From positions 204,320-268,319 of the forward strand of contig NZ_CDDD01000101.1 in assembly GCF_000820165.1 (NCBI RefSeq): a stretch of DNA of 64,000 nt, in the 5' to 3' direction. How positions within the stretch are numbered: the first letter of the stretch is position 1; every line of letters begins with the position of its first letter. The translations under genes were made by a program, and so were the position numbers. This stretch comes from Aeromonas taiwanensis (lineage in GTDB: Bacteria; Pseudomonadota; Gammaproteobacteria; Enterobacterales; Aeromonadaceae). Below are positions 17,753 through 25,460 of this stretch, piece by piece. The notes under the pieces are model-generated. The model did not search any database. It saw only the letters and a list, made by a program, of their open reading frames with translations, and was not told the origin of the DNA.

Positions 17753-18504
17753 GAGGCCTGCTGCCGGGCGCCCTCGCCCTGGGTGCCCTCCTCCTGGGAG
17801 GCGTCCTGCTCTGGCCTGCTCCCGCCCCCGACCTGGCAGCGGCCCCGGAGCGCGGTGCCCTGCGCCACCAGCTGGCCCAGCGCCTCGCACAGGGGGAGAC
17901 GGGGGATGAGGATCCGCTGCTTGCCCGCTACCGGCAGTTTCTGCGGGCTGAGGGGGGGCTGACCGTGCCGACGGATCCCGGCCTGGCCAGCCTGCAGCAG
18001 CTGTTTGACGAGCGGGAGCGGCTACGCCGGCAACACTTCAGCCCGGCCGAGCAGACCAGGCTGTTTGCCGAGGATCGGCTGATGGAGCAGTGGACCCTGA
18101 AGCGCAAGGCGCTGGCGGAGGCGGACGATGCCGACAAGGGGCCCCTGAGCCAGGAACTCGCGCTCTGGCTGGCAGAGCAGCCCCAGTGGTTTCAGGAGGC
18201 GGAGGCCAATGGCCGTCTGCTCGGGGATCTGCAGCGCCTGGAGCAGGCGCCCCCCGCCGAGCGGGATGCCGTGTTGCTGGAGCGGCTCGGCCCCGAGGCG
18301 GTGGACAGGCTGCACCAGCTCGCCCAGAGCCAGCAGCAGTTCGAACAGCGTCTCACGGGCTATCTGGCGGAGCTGGCCCCCCTGCCTGCCGAGGCGCGGG
18401 CCAGCCAGCAGCAGGAGATACTGGCGCGCTGGTTCGAACCCGGTCAGTGGCGACGGGTGGAGGCCCTCACCCGGCTCAAGCTGGGCGAGTCATCGGCGCA
18501 ATGA
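17749..18504 (+). CDS. lif: Lipase-specific foldase (Lif), short and divergent
   Basis: A 251-residue protein with an N-terminal membrane anchor (residues about 4-24) and a long helical body. By position (ATGA overlap with the lipase gene) and by the helical features (LQQLFDERERLRRQHFSPAEQTRLFAEDRLMEQWTLKR, ending in ILARWFEPGQWRRVEALTRL) it is the lipase chaperone. The family is usually 280-340 residues. The foldase signature RxxFDYFLSAxGE is degenerate here: residues near 63-73 read RYRQFLRAEGG, so FDY is replaced by YRQ. Activity as a steric chaperone is therefore inferred mainly from context. No secretion genes are nearby. Confidence 0.85.
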   Translation: MRGLLPGALALGALLLGGVLLWPAPAPDLAAAPERGALRHQLAQRLAQGETGDEDPLLARYRQFLRAEGGLTVPTDPGLASLQQLFDERERLRRQHFSPAEQTRLFAEDRLMEQWTLKRKALAEADDADKGPLSQELALWLAEQPQWFQEAEANGRLLGDLQRLEQAPPAERDAVLLERLGPEAVDRLHQLAQSQQQFEQRLTGYLAELAPLPAEARASQQQEILARWFEPGQWRRVEALTRLKLGESSAQ

Positions 18505-18506
18505 AA

Positions 18507-18530
18507 AGGGGGCCCATACCCGGGCCCCCT
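18507..18530 (+). terminator. Hairpin downstream of the lipase-foldase operon
   Basis: AGGGGGCCC (18507-18515) pairs with GGGCCCCCT (18522-18530) just past the foldase stop codon. Only a short CGCTTT follows, so this is a stable stem with a poor U-run. Confidence 0.5.
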
Positions 18531-18554
18531 CGCTTTGATACCGTCACGCTGATT

Positions 18555-18684
18555 GCGGCTTGTTGCCCCCGGCAGCGGCTGCCTGAAGGGGAATAGACCA
18601 CAACGATAAGGGAGCCAGATGCCCCCCTTTCTTCATGCTGCAGCCGTACTCACAGCGGCTTGTTGGCCCCCGGCAGCGGCTGCC
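18555..18684. repeat. Direct repeat of the 3' end of the periplasmic protein gene
   Basis: About 29-30 bases beginning GCGGCTTGTTG and ending GCAGCGGCTGCC occur at 18555-18583 and again at 18655-18684, exactly 100 bases apart, differing by one inserted G. The right copy encodes the C-terminus (QPLPGANKPL) of the minus-strand gene; the left copy is non-coding. It looks like a remnant of a local duplication. Confidence 0.75.
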
Positions 18685-19351
18685 AGGTAAGGCGGGTCAC
18701 CCGGTTGCCCTGCACCTCGCAGGTGAGGCAGAGATCCTGCCATCCCTTCTCCCGGCGCAGGGAGACCTCCCCCTCGATGCCCTCGGCAGTCGTCTTGAGT
18801 TTGCCCTGCTCGAAGGTCACCTTGTCCCCGCCGGCGAGGGTCATCAGCTTGCCGTTGCAGAGCCAATGGGCAAGCTCGGCGCCCTTGAGCTTGATGCCCC
18901 CCTTGTCTGCCTTCTCCTCGGCGGGGCTAGCTGCAAACAGCGCCCCCAGTTCGGCGGACCGTTTGGTGAGCCAGGCCTCGCGCTGCTGCATGCTCATCTT
19001 GCTGACGAACTCGGCCGGCTGGCCCTTGTCGTCCAGCCACTGGGTCAGCTTGCCATTGTCGTCGAAGGCGAACTGGGCGGCAGGTTCCTTCACCCCGAAC
19101 AGCTTGCCGCCCTTGAAGTAGTAGCGGCTCTCCCCCTCCTGCTTGCCCTGCTCGTTCATGATGGGCACGGCGATGATGACGGGGGTGCCGTCGATCCAGG
19201 CCTTGATGTCGACGCCGTCATGGCTGAACAGCCGGGTGTCGAGGGCGCTGTCGGCCCCCTTCTCCATCAGGGTGAACTGTTCCGCCAGCGTGGCGGCCAG
19301 AGACGGCAGGGAACAGAGTCCCAGCGTCAGAGCGATCAGGGTGTTGCGCAT
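18650..19351 (-). CDS. Periplasmic protein of unknown function
   Basis: A 233-residue protein with a signal peptide (MRNTLIALTLGLCSLPSLAA). I do not recognise the family. The mature part begins TLAEQFTLMEKGADSALDTRLFS, contains a beta-rich stretch (RYYFKGGKLFGVKEPAAQFAFDDNGKLTQWLDDKGQPAEF) resembling MORN/beta-hairpin style repeats, and has three cysteines near the C-terminus (HWLCNG, DLCLTCEV) that could form a disulfide. It converges with the foldase gene; the thioesterase gene lies 30 bases upstream on the same strand, so they may be co-transcribed. Its 3' end is duplicated 100 bases further on (18555-18583). Confidence 0.8.
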   Translation of the reverse strand: MRNTLIALTLGLCSLPSLAATLAEQFTLMEKGADSALDTRLFSHDGVDIKAWIDGTPVIIAVPIMNEQGKQEGESRYYFKGGKLFGVKEPAAQFAFDDNGKLTQWLDDKGQPAEFVSKMSMQQREAWLTKRSAELGALFAASPAEEKADKGGIKLKGAELAHWLCNGKLMTLAGGDKVTFEQGKLKTTAEGIEGEVSLRREKGWQDLCLTCEVQGNRVTRLTWQPLPGANKPL

Positions 19352-19381
19352 AGTTGTCCTGTGATGGGCCCGCAGGCCGGA

Positions 19382-19777
19382 TTAACTCTCTACCAACCAG
19401 GCCCGCAACCCCTCCCGGTGAGCGTCGCTCAGGGGAAGGGACTGGCGGGTCCGGTAGTCAAAATGGATCAGGGTCGTCTCGGCCGTCACGGCCAGCTCGC
19501 CGTCCTGCCAGGCCTCCTGCCAGACCGTGAAGGAGCTGCTGCCGATGCGGCGCACTCCCGTCCTGATCGACACCTGCTGGCCATAGAAGAGCTCCCGTTT
19601 GAACTGCACCGTGTAGCCCGCGATGATCAGATGCCAGTCGTGCACATCCAGATCGGGGGAAAAGAGGCGAAACAGGGGATCACGGGCCGATTCAAACCAG
19701 ACCGCCGGCACCGTATTGTTGATGTGGCCGAGGGCGTCCGTCTCCTGAAAACGGGGTTGGATCTGCATTTCCAGCAT
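19382..19777 (-). CDS. Acyl-CoA thioesterase, YbgC/4HBT hot-dog family
   Basis: A 131-residue single hot-dog-domain protein. The segment RFQETDALGHINNTVPAVWFESAR carries the 4HBT signature (DxxGHxNN) with the catalytic Asp, followed by the beta strands IAGYTVQFKRELFYGQQVSIRTGV and TTLIHFDYRT. Members hydrolyse short or medium acyl-CoA thioesters; the exact substrate cannot be read. Start ATG 19777 has AAGGAG 9 bases upstream; the longer frame to 19831 would overlap the next gene. It follows the SgrR-like gene (gap of about 50 bases) in the same direction. Confidence 0.88.
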   Translation of the reverse strand: MLEMQIQPRFQETDALGHINNTVPAVWFESARDPLFRLFSPDLDVHDWHLIIAGYTVQFKRELFYGQQVSIRTGVRRIGSSSFTVWQEAWQDGELAVTAETTLIHFDYRTRQSLPLSDAHREGLRAWLVES

Positions 19778-19827
19778 GGGTATCGACTCCTTGTCGTAGG
19801 ACCGCGCACAGGCTAGCGCGCCAACCC

Positions 19828-21567
19828 TCACGACTCAAGCGTTCCGGCCCGGGGGTGAGAGCCTCCTCCGGTTTCCGCCGCCGCCATCTCCTGCTCGGGT
19901 CTTAGCCAGGCGCTGCGAAAATCGAACCAGCCGAGGGCCGTCATCCGCACCCCGTGCACGCCGACCCGGCTCTCCAGCTCCAGCCAGTGGTGAAACAGGG
20001 GAACGAACCAGCCCTGACGCTGCACCTCGGCCAGCAGAGCCCGGGGGCCGGGCTCGACGCCACTGGCGCGCCACTGCGTCAATCCCTGCCACAGGGCCTG
20101 TCGCTTGCCCCACACCCTGCGCAGCAGCGGTGTCCCCTGCAACCAGGCATAGGAGGCGAAGGCGTGTTCGTGCTCCAGGTTGAGGGTGCCGAGCCAGAGA
20201 TCCACGTCCTCGTCCGCCCCGCTCACCCAGTGGCCATAGTCCAGGGTACGCACCTCGAGCGTTATGCCCTGCTCTGCCAGCAGGCTGCTCATGGCACCGG
20301 CGCACTCCTCAAACTCCAGGTGCTGGTTGAAGCAGGCCAGCACCAGGCGGGTCGGCAAACAGGCCGGGGCGGGCTCGGGGGCAGGCAGGGCCTCGCGCCA
20401 GTGGGGCAGCAGGCCCAGGGCGCTGGTCCAGCCCCGCTGCAGCTCGGGGGCAACCCGCGCCATCAGGGCGATGGGGTTGAGCAGCCGGCTCAACCACTGG
20501 CGCAGGGCGGGATCCTGCAGTTGCGCGGATCTGTCGTCCTGCAGCAGGAAGTAGCAGCCGGATTCGAGCTCGGACTCGCCGCGCATGGTGCCGAGCTCCG
20601 GGCTGTCACTGCCAAGCCGCAGGTGGCTCTCCAGCCGATCCGCCAGCTCCGGCAGCATCCAGATGTCGATCTCGTCGAGCAGAGCCCGCAGGCCGAAGTA
20701 GTCGTCGAAGGCCTCCAGACACAGGTGCAGGGGATCGTTGGCGGTCACCCGATAAGGGCCCGTCCCCACCGGCTGCAGGGCAAAGCCCGGCTCCCCCTTG
20801 AGCTCGCGGGGCAGGATGGCCGCCACCGGCTCCGCCAGCAGATGGGGAAGCAGGGGATCCGGGCTGTCGAGGTGCAGATCCAGGGTGCGGGGCCAGGGGC
20901 TCTCCAGCCGGACGAGATGGGCGAACAGGGGGCGATCCCGCAGCTCCTGCAGGCTCTCCATCACGTCCTCCACCGCCAGCATGCGACCGTGGTGGAAGCG
21001 CACCGCCGGCCTCAGGTAGAAGCGCCAGTGGCAGGGACCCAGACACTCCCAGTGGTGGGCGAGATCCCCCTCGATTTCCCCATTTTCCTCATTTCGCCGG
21101 GTCAGGCCGTTGAAGAGCTGGCGGCTCAGGTGCACCTCGGAACGGCGCAGGGGGTCGGTGGGCAGCAGGCGCGGCAAGGGCCGGTAGTAAGGCACCCTCA
21201 GGATCTGGCGCCCCTCCCGGGTGGCCTGGCCGAGCTGCTCGATGAGCAGCGGGGTGAGCAGATCCAGCCTATCCTCCGCCAGCCGCACCGCCTGGGCGAG
21301 CTGGCCCTGGCTCAGCAGATCCCGCAGCCGCCGGCGGGTCAGGCTCTCCTGGTTGTCCAGCAGGGTGAGCCGGGATCGCCGCCCCCGCCCGGCCTCGGCC
21401 GACCAGTCGAGCCAGCCCTGCTCCTGCATCCGGCGCAGCAGCAGGCGGGCGTTGCGCGGGGTGCAGCAGAGCAGATCCGCCACCTCGGCGAGGCTTGTCT
21501 CCCGCTCGTCGCCGCCAAGCTGCTGGGCGAGCCGTTGGAATTGCTGGTAAAGGCGGCTGCTGGGCAT
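19828..21567 (-). CDS. sgrR: SgrR-type transcriptional regulator (HTH plus solute-binding domain)
   Basis: A 579-residue regulator closely matching E. coli SgrR along its length: N-terminal winged HTH (MPSSRLYQQFQRL, TSLAEVADLLCCTPRNARLLLRRMQEQGWL, AGRGRRSRLTLL), then an SBP_bac_5-type ligand domain (ILRVPYYRPLPRLLPTDPLRRSE, QLFNGLTRRNEENGEIEGDLAHHW, HWRFYLRPAVRFHHG, GTGPYRVT, AFDDYFGLRALLDEIDIWMLPE). In E. coli SgrR senses sugar-phosphate stress and activates the divergent sgrS/sgrT. The ATG at 21567 matches the E. coli N-terminus; an upstream in-frame ATG at 21597 has the better ribosome site (GAGGAAG, 9 bases) and could add 10 residues. Confidence 0.9.
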   Translation of the reverse strand: MPSSRLYQQFQRLAQQLGGDERETSLAEVADLLCCTPRNARLLLRRMQEQGWLDWSAEAGRGRRSRLTLLDNQESLTRRRLRDLLSQGQLAQAVRLAEDRLDLLTPLLIEQLGQATREGRQILRVPYYRPLPRLLPTDPLRRSEVHLSRQLFNGLTRRNEENGEIEGDLAHHWECLGPCHWRFYLRPAVRFHHGRMLAVEDVMESLQELRDRPLFAHLVRLESPWPRTLDLHLDSPDPLLPHLLAEPVAAILPRELKGEPGFALQPVGTGPYRVTANDPLHLCLEAFDDYFGLRALLDEIDIWMLPELADRLESHLRLGSDSPELGTMRGESELESGCYFLLQDDRSAQLQDPALRQWLSRLLNPIALMARVAPELQRGWTSALGLLPHWREALPAPEPAPACLPTRLVLACFNQHLEFEECAGAMSSLLAEQGITLEVRTLDYGHWVSGADEDVDLWLGTLNLEHEHAFASYAWLQGTPLLRRVWGKRQALWQGLTQWRASGVEPGPRALLAEVQRQGWFVPLFHHWLELESRVGVHGVRMTALGWFDFRSAWLRPEQEMAAAETGGGSHPRAGTLES

Positions 21568-21672
21568 AAAAGAGGAAATCCTTGTGAGAAAAGTCATCAG
21601 TTTTTACTTCCTCATTTTAGCTCAATACTGCTGGCGAACGTGAACACCACAGCACAGCACAGGAGCACCATC

Positions 21673-21849
21673 ATGAGCCAAGCCACCCCCCTCAAGCCGA
21701 ACCGGATCCAGCAGACCCTGCGTCGCTACTTCCTGCGGATCCTGCACCGTCCCCTGGCACTGGTCGAGGATCCCATGAGCCAGCTCAACCGCCTGATGCA
21801 GTGGGACATGCACCAGATAGACGATCGGGAATATCGCCGCCGCCTCTGA
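21673..21849 (+). CDS. 58-residue SgrT-like small protein
   Basis: A short ORF divergent from the SgrR-type gene, with AGGAG 7 bases before its ATG. Its sequence has RRYF at residues 17-20 and QLNRLMQWDMHQIDDRE at 38-53. E. coli SgrT (43 residues, inhibitor of the glucose transporter PtsG) has HYF near its start and LEGLMQWDDRN near its end, with similar spacing (23 versus 20 residues between YF and LMQWD). Position and motif together make an SgrT homolog likely. It is longer at both ends. No sgrS-like pairing tail or U-run terminator is evident downstream, so it may be translated from an ordinary mRNA, possibly shared with the gene at 21979. By-eye homology, not tested. Confidence 0.65.
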   Translation: MSQATPLKPNRIQQTLRRYFLRILHRPLALVEDPMSQLNRLMQWDMHQIDDREYRRRL

Positions 21850-21932
21850 GCGGGCTTCGGACGGGCCATGGCGTTCTCCGACATAGCTTTGCCGGATTGG
21901 GTGGTTTACATCGGCGCCGGGCCTGCTAGATT

Positions 21933-21940
21933 GGACGTCT
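21933..21940. promoter_or_regulatory. Single Met-box-like octamer ahead of the sulfhydrylase gene
   Basis: GGACGTCT matches the Met box AGACGTCT at 7 of 8 bases, 38 bases before the start codon of a methionine-pathway enzyme. The neighbouring octamers match poorly (2/8 and 4/8), and MetJ needs tandem boxes, so this is weak. Confidence 0.3.
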
Positions 21941-21978
21941 ATCCATCCATGATGGCGACATCCAACAAGGAGTGTGTG

Positions 21979-23247
21979 ATGAAAGATGCGACCCTGGCCC
22001 TGCACCACGGCTTTGCCAACGACCCCACCACCAAGGCGGTGGCCGTGCCCATCTACCAGACGGTGGCCTACGAGTTCGAGAGCGCCCAGCACGGGGCGGA
22101 TCTGTTCAACCTGGCGGTGCCGGGCAACATCTACACCCGTATCATGAACCCGACCAACGACGTGCTGGAGCAGCGGATGGCCGCCCTGGAGGGGGGGATC
22201 GCCGGCCTGGTGGTCTCGGCGGGTTCCGCCGCCATCACCTACGCCATCCAGGCGCTGACCGCCGCCGGCGACAACATCGTCTCCACCCCCCAGCTCTATG
22301 GCGGCACCTACACATTGTTCGCCCACATGCTGCCAAGCTTCGGGGTCGAGGTGCGCTTCGCCAGGGATGACAGCGCCGAGGCCATCGCCGCCCTCATCGA
22401 CGACAGGACCAAGGCGGTCTATTGCGAGAGCATCGGCAACCCGGCGGGCAACATCGTCGACATCGCGGCCCTGGCCAAGGCGGCCCACGCCCGTGGCGTG
22501 CCCCTCATCGTCGACAACACGGTCGCTACCCCGGTCTTGTGCAAGCCCATCGAGCACGGCGCCGACATCGTGGTGCACAGCCTGACCAAATATGTCGGCG
22601 GCCACGGCAACTCCCTGGGGGGCGTCATCGTCGACGCGGGCAAGTTCCCCTGGGCGGATCACGCCGAGCGCTTCCCCCAGCTCACCCGACCCGAGCCCTC
22701 CTACCACGGGGTGGTCTACACCGAGGCCTTCGGCCCTGCCGCCTTCATCGGCCGGGTGCGCACCGTGCCCCTGCGCAACACGGGTGCGGCGCTCGCCCCC
22801 ATGAACGCCTTCCTGCTGCTGCAGGGGCTGGAGACCCTCAGCCTGCGCATGGAGCGCCACGTGGACAACGCCCTGCGGGTGGCCCACCACCTCAAGCACC
22901 ACCCCAAGGTGGCCTGGGTCAGCTACGCCGGCCTGCCGGGTCATCCCCACTATCCCCTCGCGGAGAAGTACATGGCGGGTCGCCCGTCCGCCATCCTCTC
23001 CTTCGGCCTGAAGGAGGGCTACGAGGCGGGGGTGCGCTTCTACGATGCGCTCAAGATCTTCAAGCGGCTGGTCAACATCGGGGATGCCAAGTCCCTGGCC
23101 TGCCACCCCGCCTCCACCACCCACCGTCAGCTCAGCGAAGAGGAGCAGGCCAAGGCCGGGGTGAAACCTGAGATGATCCGGCTGTCGGTGGGGATCGAGG
23201 CCATCGAGGACATACTGGCGGATCTGGATCAGGCGCTGGAGGCCTGA
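21979..23247 (+). CDS. metY: O-acetylhomoserine sulfhydrylase / aminocarboxypropyltransferase (MetY type)
   Basis: A 422-residue PLP enzyme of the Cys/Met metabolism family. The length and segments IYTRIMNPTNDVLEQRMAALEGG, SAGSAAITYAIQAL, STPQLYGGTYTLFAHMLP, FCESIGNP-like YCESIGNPAGNIVDI, VDNTVATPVLCKPIEHGADIV and the PLP-lysine motif SLTKYVGGHGNSLGG are those of O-acetylhomoserine sulfhydrylases (Met17/MetY), with the C-terminal GDAKSLACHPASTTHRQL. It would assimilate sulfide onto O-acetylhomoserine to give homocysteine; methionine gamma-lyase is the main alternative. Start ATG 21979 with AAGGAG 6 bases upstream. Note that metA in this window is annotated as a succinyltransferase type, so the acyl donor may differ. 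Confidence 0.9.
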   Translation: MKDATLALHHGFANDPTTKAVAVPIYQTVAYEFESAQHGADLFNLAVPGNIYTRIMNPTNDVLEQRMAALEGGIAGLVVSAGSAAITYAIQALTAAGDNIVSTPQLYGGTYTLFAHMLPSFGVEVRFARDDSAEAIAALIDDRTKAVYCESIGNPAGNIVDIAALAKAAHARGVPLIVDNTVATPVLCKPIEHGADIVVHSLTKYVGGHGNSLGGVIVDAGKFPWADHAERFPQLTRPEPSYHGVVYTEAFGPAAFIGRVRTVPLRNTGAALAPMNAFLLLQGLETLSLRMERHVDNALRVAHHLKHHPKVAWVSYAGLPGHPHYPLAEKYMAGRPSAILSFGLKEGYEAGVRFYDALKIFKRLVNIGDAKSLACHPASTTHRQLSEEEQAKAGVKPEMIRLSVGIEAIEDILADLDQALEA

Positions 23248-23261
23248 GTCAGTCAACGCAG

Positions 23262-23288
23262 GAGCGGGCATCCAGCCCGCTCTTTTTT
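23262..23288 (+). terminator. Terminator of the sulfhydrylase gene
   Basis: GAGCGGGC (23262-23269) and GCCCGCTC (23275-23282) pair around a 5-base loop and are followed by TTTTTT. A textbook intrinsic terminator. Confidence 0.9.
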
Positions 23289-23355
23289 GGCCAGCGGTGA
23301 ACCTGCCACCGCGCCGCTGCGTATTACCGCCTTCCGTCACTGCGTCGAGGTTTCC

Positions 23356-23982
23356 ATGATAGTCCTGCACCACCTGAACAAATCCCGCTCCCAGCGCATC
23401 ATCTGGCTGCTCGAAGAGCTGGGCCTGCCCTATGAGATCAAGGCGTATCAGCGCGACGCCACCACCTTTCTGGCGCCCCCCGAGCTCAAGGCCGTCCACC
23501 CCCTCGGCAAGTCGCCGGTCATCGAGTTCGACGGCCGGGTGCTGGCCGAATCGGGCGCCATCACCGAATACCTGATCGCCCGCCACGCCCCGGAACGGCT
23601 GGCACCGGCCACCGACAGCCCGGAGTATGCCGAATACCTGCAGTGGCTCCACTTCGCCGAGAGCTCCGGCATTCTGCCGCTGCTGCTCGACATGTTCGTG
23701 CGCAAGGACGGCAGCCCAATGCGCTTCCTGCCGGACTACGCCAAAGCCGAGTGCGCCAAGGTGCTGGGCTACCTCAACGAGGTGCTGGCGAACCGCCGCT
23801 ACCTGGTGGCCGATCGCCTCACCGGTGCCGACATCCTGAACTCCTTCCTGGTGGATCTGCTGGCCCAGAGCGGCCAGCTGGACCAGTTCCCGCATTTGCA
23901 GGCCTACTGGCAGCGGCTCAACACCCACCCGGCCCGCCAGAAGGCTGCGGCGCTGGAGCACGAACTGGACAAGAGCGCCTGA
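23356..23982 (+). CDS. Glutathione S-transferase family protein
   Basis: A 208-residue cytosolic GST. The N-terminal thioredoxin-like domain shows HHLNKSRSQRIIWLLEELGLPYEI with the Ser/Arg of the active site, HPLGKSPVIEFDG with the cis-proline, and AESGAITEYLI with the glutathione-binding ES. The C-terminal helical domain contains YLVADRLTGADILNSFLV, the N-capping box region. Substrate unknown. Start ATG 23356 with CGAGG 6 bases upstream. Single gene between two terminators. Confidence 0.92.
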   Translation: MIVLHHLNKSRSQRIIWLLEELGLPYEIKAYQRDATTFLAPPELKAVHPLGKSPVIEFDGRVLAESGAITEYLIARHAPERLAPATDSPEYAEYLQWLHFAESSGILPLLLDMFVRKDGSPMRFLPDYAKAECAKVLGYLNEVLANRRYLVADRLTGADILNSFLVDLLAQSGQLDQFPHLQAYWQRLNTHPARQKAAALEHELDKSA

Positions 23983-24008
23983 TCCCCATCCCGTGCGCCT
24001 CGCCATGC

Positions 24009-24035
24009 AAAACGCCCCGATGATCGGGGCGTTTT
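24009..24035. terminator. Bidirectional terminator after the GST gene
   Basis: AAAACGCCCCGA and TCGGGGCGTTTT (24009-24020 with 24024-24035) pair around a 3-base loop, followed by CTTTT. It could serve both the GST gene and the converging aldehyde reductase gene ending at 24107. Confidence 0.85.
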
Positions 24036-24106
24036 CTTTTCCGTTGGCCTGTCAGTGATCAGAGGGCGTGAGAGAGGATCCACACCACTATGGTTGCCAG
24101 GATGAC

Positions 24107-25258
24107 TTAAAGCGCGTGGGACAGGATCCTGGCCACCTTGTCCGGATCTATGTCCTGCTGCTCCCCGAGCGCGGTCAGGCCGAACAGCTTGAGGTTGGAG
24201 CAGATCCCCGGGATGCAGCGCGCATCCAGGCCATAGTCGGCGAGGCGGGTGCCCACCCCCATCTGCCGGAAGAACTGCTCGGTGCGGATAATAGCCTCCT
24301 CGATGCGCAGCGCCCTGTCCTCGCGGCTGGAGTGCCAGACCCGCTCGGCGAACTGGGCCAGCTTCTCCTGCTTCTGGGCCGCTTGCTCCCGCAGCAGGGA
24401 GGGCAGCACTACCGCCAGACTCTGGGCATGATCCAGCCCGTGCAGGGCGGTGAGCTGGTGACCGATGGCGTGGGTGGACCAGTCCTGGGGCACGCCGCGG
24501 CCGATGAGGCCGTTGAGGGCCAGGCTCGCCGCCCACATCAGGTTGGCACGCACCTGGTAGTGGGTGGGCTCCGCCAGCGCCCGCGGGCCGTTGTCCACCA
24601 GCACCTGCAACAGGCCTTCCGCCAGCCGGTCCTGCACCTCGCCCCCTACCGGGAAGGTGAGGTACTGCTCGAGGATGTGGACGAAGGCATCCACCACCCC
24701 GTTGCCCACCTGGCGCGGCGGCAGGCTGTAGGTGGTGGTGGGATCCAGCACCGCAAAGCTCGGCAGCACCAGCGGGCTCATGAAGGAGAGCTTGGCCTCC
24801 CCCCGGCTCACCACGGCGGCCGGGTTGCTCTCCGAGCCGGTGGCCGGCAGGGTCAGCACGCAGCCGAGCGGCAGCGCCGCCTTGACGGGGGCCTTGTGCA
24901 GCAGGATGTCCCAGGGATCGTCCCCCTCGAAGCGGGCTGCGGCGGCCACGAACTTGGTGCCGTCCACCACTGAGCCGCCCCCCACCGCCAGCAGGAAGTC
25001 GATGCGCTCGCGCTTGACCAGGTCCACCGCCTCCATCAGCTGATCGTACTGGGGATTGGCGCCGATGCCGGGGAACTCCAGCCACTCCCGGCCCGCCAGC
25101 GCCTGGGTCAGCTGGTCATAGACCCCGTTCTGCTTGATGCTGCCGCCGCCGTAGAGCACCAGCAAACGGCTGCCGGCCGGGATCAGCTCGGCCAGGGTGG
25201 CGATCTGGCCCTCACCGAAACAGACGCGGGTGGGATTGGCATATTGGAAGTTGTACAC
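24107..25258 (-). CDS. yqhD: YqhD-type NADPH-dependent aldehyde reductase (iron/zinc alcohol dehydrogenase)
   Basis: A 383-residue group III alcohol dehydrogenase, nearly collinear with E. coli YqhD (387): NPTRVCFGEGQIATL, LYGGGSIKQNGVYDQL, FLLAVGGGSVVDGTKFVAAAA with the NADPH-binding GGGS, LTLPATGSESNPAAVVS, and the metal-binding region NGVVDAFVHILEQY, STHAIGHQLTALHGLDHAQSLAVVLP. YqhD reduces short and reactive aldehydes. The GTG at 25258, with GAGG 9 bases upstream, matches the YqhD N-terminus; an ATG at 25282 would add eight residues but lacks a ribosome site. Confidence 0.93.
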   Translation of the reverse strand: MYNFQYANPTRVCFGEGQIATLAELIPAGSRLLVLYGGGSIKQNGVYDQLTQALAGREWLEFPGIGANPQYDQLMEAVDLVKRERIDFLLAVGGGSVVDGTKFVAAAARFEGDDPWDILLHKAPVKAALPLGCVLTLPATGSESNPAAVVSRGEAKLSFMSPLVLPSFAVLDPTTTYSLPPRQVGNGVVDAFVHILEQYLTFPVGGEVQDRLAEGLLQVLVDNGPRALAEPTHYQVRANLMWAASLALNGLIGRGVPQDWSTHAIGHQLTALHGLDHAQSLAVVLPSLLREQAAQKQEKLAQFAERVWHSSREDRALRIEEAIIRTEQFFRQMGVGTRLADYGLDARCIPGICSNLKLFGLTALGEQQDIDPDKVARILSHAL

Positions 25259-25460
25259 GGCTGAGCCCTCGGTTGAATGCATGCAGGGGGATTGTGCGCC
25301 TGCCGTGCCGTCAGGTCAAAAGCGAGAGCGCACCGTCAAAACTGCGATGCCGAACGGGTACCCTGACCCGGTTTTGCTATGGTGAAAGCGGGAGGCGACC
25401 TCGCCCTCCCGTCGTCACGACCCCTCCCGGGGTCCCTTTCCCAGCCACAGGGTCTCAATC

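Noticed and set aside
21850..21978. SgrS-like small RNA tail after the SgrT-like ORF
   Set aside because: The seed region of E. coli SgrS is not present and there is no hairpin followed by a T-run before the next gene.
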